From positions 5,666,893-5,730,892 of the forward strand of contig SCFE01000001.1 of assembly GCA_004352715.1 (NCBI GenBank): a stretch of DNA of 64,000 bases. Reading direction: 5' to 3'. How positions within the stretch are numbered: the first letter of the stretch is position 1; every line of letters begins with the position of its first letter. The notes beneath the pieces are model-generated. The model was given only the letters and a program-made list of their open reading frames with translations, made no database searches and was not told where the DNA came from. This DNA is from Hofstenia miamia. Its lineage: Eukaryota; Xenacoelomorpha; Acoela. Position numbers and translations under genes: made by a program. This document shows, one piece after another, positions 45,066 through 58,171 of the stretch.

Positions 45066-48000
45066 TTAATGTGAGAGTACACTATTGATTGTATATTACC
45101 ACTTGTATCTGTGATAGAATAACAGTTACAAACTACTTGCCAAAAGTTAGTTTTATTTCGACAATATATGTATCACAAAATCACCTTCCAAACAATTACT
45201 TTATTGTTTCTTTGACAGTTCAATCTGTCAAAGTATCAATGAGTCACCTCACCTAGTGATTTCAATAAACATTAAGTAATGAGAAGACGTTAAACCATAT
45301 CAAAATGACACAATTTCATGAATTTTGAACTAATTTCATCATTGAATTGACAAACAAATAGTGGTTTTTGCATAGATAATTTTCCGATTGCATTTATAAA
45401 GTTTTTTGGTATTTTTAAATAAATTTTGCTGATTCAAGTGTAAAGAGTAATATTGTAAATAAAAATTTTAAAAAAATATTAACATTTTATTATTTTGACC
45501 ATAAAAATTTTAAACGAGTATAAAAAACATTATCAAAAATTTTTTTCACAAATGTACTTTTACATATTCAACTAAAATTTCAACCTAATTTGATATAAAA
45601 GCAAAATTATTTCAGTAGATTTCAATTTATATTGAACAATTTTGAGGTGGTGAAATCAATACTTTTTAATCAAAGAATATCTTTGTAGGTTTTGAAGTAA
45701 TCTATTAGAACGGCATATGTATGCCTTTTAAAATAATGAATCAATTGATATATTGGATTGAGTAGTTGTTGGTCAGATGCCTACACCGATCTGAAACATA
45801 GCAGGAAGTAGCAGAGTGTCTTCAATTTTACCAAATCTAAGGCGCAGCTTTAGACACATTGATAACCTTTCTGTTACTCGAAGCTCTCACAAAAATTTCA
45901 TAGGTACCCATACACGCTCGTACCTTTAAATATTTTATCCATACCCACCCGAATACCCATAGGTTCAATTTACAATTGCTAATGTATAGATTACTCTAAT
46001 AAATGAAGAGACTTGAATTAACCAGCAAGCGGTTTCAATTTTCAAAAACCATGCCGAACCACACAGTTTCAAAATGAAACCAAACCGAACCAAGCCGTTT
46101 ATATCCAATAACTTAAACCGATTCAAACTGAAAAAACCGCCCAAAAATCAAAGTTTATCCAATAATTCTTAAATACCATGACGTAATAATTTATTTTACA
46201 AATTTCGAACCGTTTGAAATCGAATAATACACGCCGAAACCAAGCCGAATTAAACCGAATCATGTGTAAACTGCCGCTGTCAACTCTGTCATTATCTAAT
46301 TTTAAAATACATCATTATAGCAAGGACAAACTTGTTTTTCATTTTCGTATTATAATTAACGATATAAAAATTACGAGCAGCACGACTACTCGTAGTTTTA
46401 GTGCCTGTGCTCGTTCCTACCCGGAAATGCCTTACTCATACCCGCTGAGCAGGAAGGATAAAAACGGATAAGCGTGGATACTACCCTTACCCGCACAGCG
46501 CTAATCTAATGTTGTCTCTTCCACTGAAGTTTGTCGTAATTTATATACATGCATATTGAGCAAATCAACTCTCACTGTTCAGTATTTCGGTTCATACAAA
46601 AGGGCATTTCGCGCTTTTAAGCAATTTGCCAAATTGCCTGAACAGAGATGCTTTATCATATGCAAGAAACAATTGTTTTTTTGGTCGAATTTGTGGATTG
46701 ACATTATTTTCTCTGATTTCATTACTATGTAACATCGGTCCAGTTGAGTTTCAAGGTTGATGTTAAAGAACATTAACTGCTTCTACATTTAAATATGTGT
46801 TCACCGATCCGATAACCGGCTTGTCTTCATTTCTACCGGCTTTTCAATGGCTCGAAATGGTTTTTTAGGAATGTTATCAATTCTTCTTTGAAGATTGCAG
46901 TGAGAAATCCTCTCCATTTCAATACTTTACAGAATCAAATTAGTGTAGGTATATGGATAGTCGAGTAGATAAGATATTGACTTTGCCTGGTTCTCCTAAC
47001 ATGTACAATTATTAAATGTACTTCCAATTATCTTATTTTCAAATTCATTTTGACATTTACTGAGAAAGAAAATAGTAACAAAGTAAGCACCAGTTCAAAA
47101 TGATGTCATCTCCCCTGCAGCTGGAAGTGATCGGGCAAAGACCGTTTCGCTTCTTCTGTTATATAAATTATGTTTTGCAGTATTATATTATTTAAGCTTA
47201 GAAATCAATCAATTATATAGGGAAGACCGACTTAGTCCAATGACCCAGACGAGGCATAGGGCTAATCGGAACTTTTATAATTTACCGATTCTACATCGAA
47301 TTAGATATCCAGTGCTGTACAATTTTGGCCAAGAATATACGTAGTTCAAGTGAAATTAGCACAATCTGAGCATAATTTCATATACACAGGTCTTACTGTT
47401 ATTGCATGCAGACTCGAATATCGCCATCTGCAGTTTCTAGTGTCGAAATTTGCTACGATGGCGTTTGTATATGGATTAATAAAAAATTCTAGATTTGAAT
47501 TTGAATCAAAAATTGGCTATCCCATGAGGCAGTTTGTACAAAGTGCTGCAAGACTATTCTCTTTTTCATATTACATCTTATAAATGTACATGTGATTTTT
47601 GTAGTCTTTGCTAAAATAACATATCAGTCCCACAGTTATTTTAAGTGCTTGTGAAAAAAACCGGCTAGTTCAACCGGAGAAAAGTTAGTTTTGTTCTTCA
47701 TTAAGCTGTTATCCATCTCAGAGTTAATGTGTATAGTCCGCCTGGAAAATTGTCATGACATCAACAAAAATTTGTCATTGTACGAAATTTATCAAGATAA
47801 ACTTTTAATTAGAATGGAAATTGAATCACTATCATAATTTCTGTGTTGTATTGAATCTCTATTTTCTCTATGCGAAAAATGGTAATCATTTCTTATACTG
47901 AATAACATATTATGAATAGCAGTAAAAAATTTCAATTAATTGATGATACATGTATATTCAATTAATTGACTGAAAAATATAAATTATTGCAATTCATTAA

Positions 48001-48976
48001 TTTTACACATTTGAAACATTTTGGTTAGGGTTAAATCGAATATTAACAATACGTTTTAGAAGCTATGCAAAAATTTCAAAGAAACTAATAAAGGCAAAAT
48101 ATTATATCACTATAGTAAATCAGGTTAACTAGTTTTTGGCAATTATTGAGGTCTACTTTTGTCAAGTTAGCATGGCTTTCATTCATTAAAACAAATTTGT
48201 GGTGATATTATTAACTTATATTTAACAGCATAAAATGTTCTAGAGAGAATTTAAATTTTAGTGTAACATTGGCACCTTCCTTCAGTCTTAGTTTATTTAG
48301 AAAATACTGTTCAAATAGGCTAAATTCACCTCTTATCTACTACTAATACATACCGAAGAAAGAGATCTTTGCTATTGTTATTCAACACACAAGACTTCTG
48401 AAATTGGATTTGCATCAACTTGCAAATCTAACAAAAGCTTTAAAGAGCATGGAGTAATGTTTGCAAAAAAACTTCAGCATCCTTAAGTTGCTTAATGAGG
48501 ATCGCGAATACAAATAGGGGTAGCAAAAGAAGCCGAGGATCAAGCAAAGAAAATATGTTACTGAAGATAATGAAGGAGCTAACGCTAATGCATCATACAA
48601 GGGATTTGTCTGAGGTACATATTTGATTATGACGTTTATTTTTCTTAATGTTCTCAATAGTAATTTCATAGATTTTTGAGTTTGTCTTTTGAAATCAAAA
48701 TTTGTAATTACATATCATCACAAATTTTGGAAAATTCCTATTAGAAATAGGGTTAAAATCAAACCTTAAAATACTTTTCAAATATTCTAATCAAAGCGGA
48801 TTCAAATTTATGATATCCCATTGATGAAACTTTGAAATCCCTGATTAATGAATATCGTAGAATCCAAGTTTACTTAAGATAATACTCAGTCAACAAACTG
48901 ACTACAGAGAGGGACATATCTTTTAATATATCATGTATATAGTTTTCATTAGTTAAGAGTAGACGTAATATAAAAT
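45066..48976. other. Gene-free interval with MITE-like fragments
   Basis: No supported gene. A short perfect hairpin (CTTTGACAG, loop of 6, CTGTCAAAG) lies at 45210-45233. 46020-46260 is rich in AAACCGAACC words and 46380-46510 in TACCCG/CGGGTA, both typical of degenerate hAT-like non-autonomous elements; boundaries are not resolved. Confidence 0.4.
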
Positions 48977-50308
48977 CTATTTGGAATATATTTCAGCTAA
49001 TTTATCTAAAACAGACAATAACCCGATTGAACCAGAAACTACGGAGACGAGGACAACAAACAGGTCGTAGGAAATCCACAGAAACTTTGTAAAATTGCAA
49101 CTTTTGTTAATGTTATCATAAGAAATTAAGTGCAGCAAGGCTGGTGCAGTCAATGCAAGATATGTGCAACACGTACAGCCAAGAAATGACATAAAAAGCG
49201 CTAAATAAGGAATTGATACTGCGAAAATCGTCAAGATTGCGATATTGAAAATAATTAGTGTATTATTCAAGAAGTTTGGTATGGGTTCATGTTCTAAGGC
49301 ATCTTTGTTAAAGATTCTATAAATCTTTGGGAATATAAATGATTTTGGCACATAGAATTGTATTGGAAAAGTAAAGAATACAGCGAGTGCCAAAAATACG
49401 TTCTCAAATTGTGCAGCTACGCTGTTAGTGAGATTAAAGGATATCGATTCTTGGATATAATTCCCAAAATAGTTGTACCCTATAATGCCAAAGAAATAGT
49501 ATAACAGAAACACAGCTGCATATGCCGCATTAGAAACCAGAGCGCATTGCTTAGCTGATTTCATCTTTTTTTCTATTGGTAAGATAACACCGATTCCTTC
49601 AATGGCGTAAAGTATTGCTCCGAAAAAAATTGATATATTATTACCAATCGGTGGTAATCTTGAAATATCATGGAAAGTCCCCATTACTGTTGTTCTGAAT
49701 ATGATTCCCAGCCCTAAAATCAGAAAAATTGTCGCGATTTCTGAGAAATATGCAATTATACTGAGTTTTTTAACAAAGTTTATAGAAAGAAATGGTAAAT
49801 ATACAGAAACTATGATAAATCTAACATCGACATTAGGTCCCAAGCAATTGTAATGAAGGATTTTTTTGATTGATTGCGATACGAAGAGGATGTATATTGT
49901 GCAGAAACCATACTGGCAAAGTGCTAAACATAGATTTGTGAATAGCTTTGCTATTCGTGAACATTTATTTAGACGTGCATGTCTTGATTTCGCACAGACT
50001 GATTCTACAAGTTCTCCATAGTCGAGAACACTGCCATCAGAAGATCTATTACGTCTGCTGCTCCATAATAATTGATTTATGGCAATTTGAGCAAGAAATA
50101 CAATAGTAATATAAATAAGTGAGCCAAGGAGCCAACCTGAACATTTAAATGCAAAAGGCAAAGCGAGTGTTCCAGCACCCACATTACCTTTGAATATGTG
50201 GAAAAACGCAGGAAACCAATGCAAAGAATCTTTTACTTTTATAGTTCTACTTTGCTGTCCGTTCTCTTCGAATTGTGATTCTAAAGTTTCCTTTTTTACT
50301 GAAGCCAT
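48977..50308 (-). CDS. SLC36-type proton-coupled amino-acid transporter, intronless, 443 aa
   Basis: Members of this family (amino acid/auxin permease fold) move small neutral amino acids with protons across plasma or lysosomal membranes. The frame is complete from ATG at 50308 to TAG at 48977, 443 residues, close to the usual 450-480. Landmarks: a hydrophilic N-terminus (residues 1-31); GNVGAGTLALPFAFK (41-55), the broken first helix that binds substrate; YLPFLSINFVKKLSIIAYFS (170-189); FFGAILYAIEGIGVILPIEK (228-247), the family's most conserved segment; then GYNYFGNYIQESISFNL. About eleven hydrophobic segments are present. No intron, although the paramyosin gene is rich in them, so this could be a retrogene; no poly-A tail or flanking repeat was found. 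There are no stops or frameshifts, so it is probably functional. The exact substrate cannot be told. Confidence 0.9.
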   Translation of the reverse strand: MASVKKETLESQFEENGQQSRTIKVKDSLHWFPAFFHIFKGNVGAGTLALPFAFKCSGWLLGSLIYITIVFLAQIAINQLLWSSRRNRSSDGSVLDYGELVESVCAKSRHARLNKCSRIAKLFTNLCLALCQYGFCTIYILFVSQSIKKILHYNCLGPNVDVRFIIVSVYLPFLSINFVKKLSIIAYFSEIATIFLILGLGIIFRTTVMGTFHDISRLPPIGNNISIFFGAILYAIEGIGVILPIEKKMKSAKQCALVSNAAYAAVFLLYYFFGIIGYNYFGNYIQESISFNLTNSVAAQFENVFLALAVFFTFPIQFYVPKSFIFPKIYRIFNKDALEHEPIPNFLNNTLIIFNIAILTIFAVSIPYLALFMSFLGCTCCTYLALTAPALLHLISYDNINKSCNFTKFLWISYDLFVVLVSVVSGSIGLLSVLDKLAEIYSK

Positions 50309-51162
50309 TAAGAAATGCTTTCACAAAAATAAATACTTATGAGGAAGAAATTTAAAACTTCCGTTAATGAAGAGGAAGGAAATGCACTCTACAACTAGAG
50401 GCGTATTACTGTGTTATTGGCATATGTCCTTTATTGATATATCTAGTCAATTGATAAATAAATTGTTCCTGTTGAGTGGTTGTTTCATTGCCATTAATGA
50501 TCGTATAGAATCCATCACATTACATATTACCTAATTAGGTTCTTACAAATTGCGTTATTTATTCTTACATGCATATCAGACGTTTTCGATTTATAAAATC
50601 TGCCGTATGCTCACTAGAATTGGCCCATGAGCCATTTATTGGCAACCAGGTTTCTTAGCAATAACCCGAAATGACCCGAGCACTTTATTCCCTCAATCCG
50701 TTATCCGAATTAAACCGAACAAATTGTGACCCGTTCGACCTGAGACCCATAGGCTTGTCCATTGGACAGATTGTTCTGTCCAATCTAATCTAAACCACTA
50801 TGTAAGTTTTAGAATTGTACAATTTGAATCGAATTGAATTTTAAGTTTGAGTTTGCTAATCCAAATTTTCTATGCAATATACATAACTGTTTTTGATTTC
50901 ACTTAACATTAATTTAGGTATAATGCACAGATTTTCTGTGCATCTGATAATTAAGGCCTGAATTTCTCTAGTAAAATCAGAAAGTGCAAAATTTTAAGGA
51001 AAACCTGAAATAGCAGAATCATCATTACATAACAAATCATTGACTTGATTTGAAGAAGTTCTGGACAACAATGAAGCTAAAATACGAGATTCTAAGGGTA
51101 AATATCACTCTCAATTGCGGCAACTCTCTGAATAGAATGAATTCATTATGCTGCCACGAGGC
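50309..51162. other. Upstream flank of the transporter and repeat fragment
   Basis: No gene. 50620-50800 is rich in ACCCGA/GACCC words, again like hAT-derived non-autonomous elements. Confidence 0.35.
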
Positions 51163-51922
51163 CAGAGCTGTAAATGGGTCAAAGAAATTTGACCCAACCC
51201 ATATGAAATTATTAACATTATGACTTAACTGGACCAAGACTTTTAAGCAATTAATTTTCATTAATTGTTCTATTGATGTTCAGAAACATGTGATTGTCAG
51301 CAGCTTAGAATTACACTCATTTGCAAAGTTTAAGAACAACAGGGTTCTTATAGATTCCATAATTTTTGAACAAAAGTTCAATATAACAGACAGTCATAAA
51401 TTAACACTGGCAAAATGTGTGCTTTTATAAAAAATAAAATGAAACAAATCTCAAAACTATCAAAATGTTAAATTATGAATGTGTACTTTACCTTTTGTAA
51501 ATGACTGTATAAGCTATTTCTTAGTTTTATTATGGTGCAAGCCCTTAAAAAAGTTGTGAAGCTCACTTTCGAATGATGATGGTTTAATAACAAACAGATT
51601 TCTTGTTATTGCAGCAAATTTCACGTTAAAAATATACCCAGCTAATTTTCAATTATTTATTGGAAAGCCCGGCATAATTCCATAACAACCTTCTTTGTAA
51701 ATTGCTATTATCTTTGTTGGTCACAATCCACATTTGCATGTAAATTTTCAGTATGATTTAAATTTCTAAAATTTACATTTTCTATTAAAATAAGAATTTT
51801 AATTTTAAGTGACCCAATCTTAACTGCAACATATGTGAACCGACCCGACCCATTTTATTTAGTTCAAAATAATGATTCAAACTGACCCAAATTCGTATCC
51901 ACACGACTTGCTTACAACTCTA
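51163..51922. mobile_element. Probable hAT-type non-autonomous element
   Basis: Left end CAGAGCTGTAAATGGGTC and right end, on the other strand, TAGAGTTGTAAGCAAGTC; interior ends carry GGGTCA/TGACCC words. 760 bp, no coding frame. Flanking octamers CACGAGGC and CACAATAC match at only five positions, so the target duplication is weak. Confidence 0.5.
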
Positions 51923-53186
51923 CACAATACTATTCCCTGCCTAGTGCTAGTGTAAAGAGATCTTTCAACAAATATTGTGGCATTTTAAATCAAAGACGTA
52001 TAAGCATGAAAATGTGTTTAAGCAGCTATTTATTGTGATCAATAATTTTTAATTGAATTAAATCACAATTTTTTATTTTGACATGAAAACCAGAATTCTT
52101 CAAGAAAAATGAAAAGCATATCATAGTTTATTGACTTTTTCCAAACAGAATATCCTAGAATTGCATATAGTATATTATCATAGAATGACACCAATTCGCA
52201 AAGTTGCTTAATATGAGACCACACACATGTATGTATTTCATATCATGACAGAATTACTATGTAGGTTCAATTAAGGAACATAAATATCTATGCAACCAAT
52301 GAATTTATGAAACTTATTTGTAAAAAAAAGTGTCTGATTAGAATGCAATAATACGAACTTCTCAACTGTCATTGTATTCTAATCAAATAAAATTTAAACA
52401 AATCTTACATATTTTGGAACATATAACACTATGCTCATATCATTAGAAGCATGTGACCTTCTTAGTAGGTCATGTTAGGAGTCAATATTGCCAATATCAT
52501 TTACATGATATTATGTACTACATTCATAGTATTATCAGACCTATATCTATATCCAAAGCAAATAATTTAATTGTATGAGGAATTATTAAGAAAACTATTA
52601 TAAAAACGACTGTGATGTTCTGGAAAATTTTGTAAAATTATTCCAATTAAAATCCAATTGCAATACAATAAATAGCTAATTTTGTTTATCCAACCAATTC
52701 CAATACAATACTATGTCAAATTGGAATCCAATGGACAAGCCTGGCGACCTCTTTCTAACTGCAATTTTAAGAGGGATATAGCAACTGTGTTCGACTAGGA
52801 TTCCAATTAAATATACGAATTCACTCTTTCTACACTTAAAGCAGATTAAAATTACCACAATAGTTTGATTAGAGATCATCCATATATCTATAAATTATTA
52901 TATATGTATATGACTTTCATTTTACAATGTAAAAATTTGACCCCTTCACAGTTTTGTCCAGATATTGATGCCCTCATCCCAGAAGAATAATATGTAGCTT
53001 AATATTTTCACTAAATAAATCAACACTGATTTATATAAATGTGTAATAAATAATGTTGGATGACATCTTGCGGTAGACAATTGAAATATATCTAAATTAC
53101 TTTGATACTTTTAGTTAAATAATAATGCAAGTATTTAGAAAAGAATATAAGAATTAGTCATATTGTAATACATATACAATCTTTAA

Positions 53187-54432
53187 CATAAAGGTCACAC
53201 ATCTAACATTGTAAATGCATTCAAACATTATAATCACAAATCATGATATACCACCCTAAATTGTCGACAGTTACAAAATTTTGTTTATTTGAGTTCAATA
53301 TCTCGCTTATCCACTTAAGACTAATGGAAAAATCTGCTTGCTCTTGAAAACATGGGACATAAAACTACGCCAAATCATGTTAGGAAACAGGTGATCCAAA
53401 AAATCTAATTTAGACTGCCAAAAAATGAAATACCGGAACACTTAAAAATCTCAAGATTTACTGTCATGTGCATTATAGCTGATTTTAAAATTGAAGGCCG
53501 AATTGAAATAGTAAAGCCACCAAAGTCCACAGAAAGATCAAGACCTTATTACGGAGGATGTCTGTAATTTGTCCAAAAATTACACCCTGAACATGGAGAG
53601 TTAGTTGGAATGATGGGCAGAAGTATTCACTTGGAAGCATCTACCAGATTTTACGGGAATTTTGTTAATTGGGGGACAAAGCTGCAAAAAACATCTCTTA
53701 AATTCGCATCACATCAAACCGCGATTATGCTGGTGTCGTGAAAAAATTAATAACCATTGAAAAAGACTGATGCAATGTTGTATTTTCTGATGCAAGTCGT
53801 TTACAATTTCACTCGGAACGGGTGCAATTCGTCAGGAAACCTAATGGTCAAGCGTATTAATTCATGCGCGATATTTAGCTACAAATATCTCTGGTCGACA
53901 AAAATCAGTTATGGTGTTTGGAACAATGTGGAGTTCTGGGATGCGATTTCTGGCAAAGATGAATAAAGTGATTGATGGAAAGCAATACATTGACATTTTG
54001 AGGGCACATGTACTACTATTGCTGGATCAAGATCGTTTTCTCCAGCAGGACAACGCACCTTGTCAGAAGTTCCCAAGAAAGTGATGGAATTTATGGAAAG
54101 CGAAGTAGTTATGTTTCTGCCAGACCTCCATTTGATTAAGAATATATGGGATCCATTGAAACAGAACGGAAGATAATCGAAAGATTACAGATATAAATGA
54201 TCTATGGCCAGCAATAAAGGAAGATTTCTTTAACATTTCCCCCACGTACATTGCTAATTTGCTTAAATCTATGCCAAAGAGGGTACAAAATGTTGTCAAA
54301 AATAAAGGATACCTTATTAAATACTAAAAACCAGTGTATTGCATTTGAATTTTGTTTTGTAATTGCTTCAGTTATTGTTGTAAATAAAATTCAATAAATT
54401 TGTATTTTATATCTTATGTGCGACCTTTATGT
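53187..54432 (+). mobile_element. Degenerate Tc1-type transposon
   Basis: Inverted ends ACATAAAGGTCACACAT (53187) and, on the other strand, ACATAAAGGTCGCACAT (ending about 54432) enclose about 1.25 kb. The plus strand encodes a broken transposase: TTPNHVRKQVIQKI and FTVMCIIADFKIEG (helix-turn-helix part), then VFGTMWSSGMRFLAKMNKV, then VLLLLDQDRFLQQDNAPC with the second catalytic Asp, and a C-terminal LLKSMPKRVQNVVKNKGY ending at 54328. Many stops and frameshifts; the catalytic Glu region is unreadable. Clearly older than the copy at 14075. Confidence 0.78.
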
Positions 54433-56857
54433 TTCAACATATATTTGTTAAGATAAGTACAATTACTAACTGCAATGACAAATGAGCAGGTAGTACCCAC
54501 AGGTAGGGCGGGTGCGGGTAAAGAATAAAGCTAACGGGTAAATTGTAACATATTGATAAATTTTGTGTATTAATAACCCTTGGACAATAAGATTGGTATC
54601 ACTGCAAGATCTTGAACTTTTTGTTGTTAGGAGCCAGTCCTAAGTATTTACGTTATTACCTTAGATATATTCATCAGCTATCATTCTTAATATTGTTAAG
54701 AGTCTCAGACTCAGAAGTTTTTATCAGCTCTACTAAATCAGCAGAAATATGTTTTTATCTAAAAAGGATGACTTATTTTTAAGAATTATTTTAGAAAAAT
54801 TTGTAAGATACCCCATTCTTAATATAGACAATAAGCTGAACTATGAAAGTAATTGAAAAGTTTTGTCAGTTTTCTTTAAAGTCTAATAATTTTTTACCAA
54901 ATTTTACAAATTTTCATAAGTTTTTTAATTTTTTACAAATTGATACTTTCCAAATTTTGGAGATTATACATGATGAATCGTTACAATAATTTAATTGACA
55001 ATTATCCTTTATATCTAAAAAGCGTTACTCAATAAACACATCATTCTTTTTACGTAGGCATATCGATACTTTATAGTGGAATAATTTGTATTAATTCATC
55101 ATTAGAGCTTTATCTTAAACTTAGTGAAATGTTAGCAATGGAAGAATCTGGAAAATCGCTTACCAAAAGAAATTGAATATTATATTGACAAAAACACAAA
55201 GAACACTAAACATTGTTAAAATTTTAAAAAATGATCTTACTTTAAACATAGTCCGTCAAGAAATGAACCAATTTGAATGATTAGTTACAACACTTAAGAC
55301 ATATACAGGAGCGGATCTAGACATTTCTGATGAGGGTACTGAAACTCTATACCTCGATTTTTGCATAATATTTTTATACTAGATTTGACTAAATTTAGAT
55401 TTTTAATATATTTCTTGACATGTTATTATAACAATTTTAAAGGTCTTGATGATCTTCTTGTTAGGACTTTCTACAATTGAGTTTGAGTTTTTTTAATTCA
55501 TTTAGAAATACGTAAATTTTTTAATGTATCGTATTTATATTTGTAGATACATATATTTCTGGTCCCGTACTAAAATTTTGCCTTTTTAACAAAACAGAAT
55601 ATTGAATGGAGACGGTATTGACATATTTTAGTTTAGCAAGCATACCATAGTATTGAATATTCAATACAAATGGGCCAAATCACATTTGAAACTGAAAATT
55701 TGGTACCGGTTTCAAACTTATTCTGTTTCAAGTTGTATTTTTTATTCCCGGTATTGCCACCAGTCATGTGGATCTGATTTCCGGCTCAGGTCAATTTCCT
55801 CAATAATCTATTGACTGTGCAACCATCACCAGTGTTTTGTCAAATCTGAAGAGAGAAAAAGATATTAATAAAAAGATATTAATTTACTGAATTATTTTTA
55901 ATTTGCATTGGTGGTTGGTCAATGCTTAACGTTAATGTTTTTTGTAACACTTAGTAATTAAAATTTCAAATTATATTCTAGTATTGAACAGGTCTAGAAC
56001 TGGGGGTATCATATCAATAATTTTAAACCTCATAATTCTTACTAAATCAGTAGTTTGCGAATGGTCATGATCATACCTGATTGTTAAATTTCAATGTAGC
56101 AATGAAGTTGCATTTTTGTAGGATTAGGATCGAAACTTTCGCCATGTAAAACAAAACGCTAAAATGAGGGAGATGATGAATCTCTAATATTACTAGGTTT
56201 TTATATAAAGTCGGTATTTATTCTTTGCAACAAAACTGAACGATTAATGCAAAATAGGATTCATAATTTTATAGTTTCTTAAAAATTTGGTACAAAATTG
56301 CTAAAATTTTAAAAATTTATTAAAATTAATAATATTGTAAATACATTTTGAATATCATTTGGAATGCGTGGCAAATAACTAATTAAACATTGCAATATAT
56401 ATATATATATATATGTTAGAAACTAAGAATACGTGAAGTAGCACATACTGTACATGTACATATACAACTGTAAATTTGACTTTTCGAATATTTACAGATT
56501 CTAGGATTTAGACTTAACTTTAAACAACCTGTTGTCCTTTTAAATTGGAAAAACTGTTTTCCCACATTTTCAGACACTTTCTCCATGCTTATTTGCAAAC
56601 TAGGAAATCGTGGGATATGAACACTGAACACGTCTATTGGTGAAAGCACTCGAATGTAATGTACAACATTTCTGCTGAAGTGTATAACTGTGACTAAAGC
56701 ACTTGAAAAGATTAGCTTGGAAAATTTTATTTCTAAATATCTTGTATACTTGTTTACTGCATTGTAATACATGGGAAATTAATAATTTGGTTATTTTTCA
56801 ATTGTCATTAAAGATATTCATCACTTAATTAGTTAAAACAATTGTTGGCAAATTATA
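54433..56857. other. Gene-free interval
   Basis: No supported gene. 54485-54545 has GGGCGGGTGCGGGTAAAG-type sequence similar to the fragment near 46450-46500. (TA)n at 56396-56414. Confidence 0.4.
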
Positions 56858-57051
56858 AGGCCCGAAACAAACCATGATTATTTCCAAGCGGAATTCCTGA
56901 GGTAATTCGGTGTCATTAAAATATTCACTGTTTGTTCACTATTAAATTTTATGCGCGGGTAAATAATCATCGTTTGTTTGCAAAAAATTTTACTTACAAC
57001 CAATTATCGCAAGAATTCCGCGCGGAAACAATCATCGTGTGTTTCGGGCCC
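56858..57051. mobile_element. 194-bp MITE with TA target duplication
   Basis: Starts AGGCCCGAAACAAACCATGA and ends so that the opposite strand reads GGGCCCGAAACACACGATGA; the inverted termini extend about 40 bp (to the GAATTC sites) with few differences. TA on both sides (56856-56857, 57052-57053) indicates a Tc1/mariner-mobilised element. Confidence 0.85.
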
Positions 57052-57798
57052 TACACTCCTTTTTGTGGAAAAGTAAATATTTTATTCAGTATCTGACATA
57101 ATTAGCCGTCTTCTTGACCTTTTCACTGTGATTTAATGCAAGCCTATGTTGTTACAGTGCTCAAAAACTAAAAACATTATGTAATTAAATACTTAATACC
57201 TATGAGCTTTCAAATTTAATAACAATAGATTTCGTGCTACGGAATGTATTCCATTTGGTTTTAATAACGGCGTTTTGTAATGGAATGTTTTATTCAAAAT
57301 GTTGTAACAGATCATTTCTGTTTTATTTTGCTATATGCAACAGTCAAAGTTGCAAAGAAATCCTTCCAAGTTTAACTGCAGTTTGAGATGCTCAGCCGGC
57401 CCTCAATAACTAATGTCAATTTCTCCCATTTTATGCTCATTTCTTATGATCCTTGCCAAAAAGTTCTTCAATTTTTTGGTTTGCAAGACCAATGTTGCGT
57501 ATATTAGAAATTTCTAATACAATATTTATACAAAATTTAGCAACCTAAATTTAGTTTTAGACGAGGATGAACTACTAATGGAAATATATTTTTACTCATT
57601 GTTTATAAATTCTGTGGCATTCATTGTATTGGGGGTTGATTTACGCGAACTGTTTCGTAATAGTCAGTAAAGTCAATATTTTTGACATTTCTGCTCAAAT
57701 TTTTCAGCACATTTTTGCAGTACTTCAACACAAGTTTGACCCGCCTAGCCCATGTCAATTTCTGGGTACAGTTATGAATATAGACATAATGGATGGTT

Positions 57799-58171
57799 TC
57801 CCAAGCAACAAGAATTCATGAGCAATAATGTCCCATTTTAATTTTGGTCATTAGTGGCCCAACCATGTATCCAACACTAAGTCAATAATAATGTTTTTAC
57901 AACTTAATTCAAGTAATTTCAAAAATAATTACCAGTATTTTTCAAATATAGTTATATTATGAACTATGAATCAAAATTAGTTTTGTAATAAATTTTATTG
58001 TCGGTGTAAAAATATATTACCATAATAATTATGATTTAGTTTATTTACATGTGTATTTGATAAAATCTTTAATAATGTATATTGTTATTAACTCATTGCT
58101 GGATTTACTTTTGGGCTAATAATGGGAACAATCGGGGTCATCAATGGCCAATGAATTCTTGTTGCTTGGGA
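57799..58171. mobile_element. 373-bp MITE with 21-bp inverted termini
   Basis: TCCCAAGCAACAAGAATTCA begins at 57799 and its perfect complement ends at 58171; weaker inverted similarity continues inward. No coding frame. The flanking duplication is not clear (TT/TT). Confidence 0.78.
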
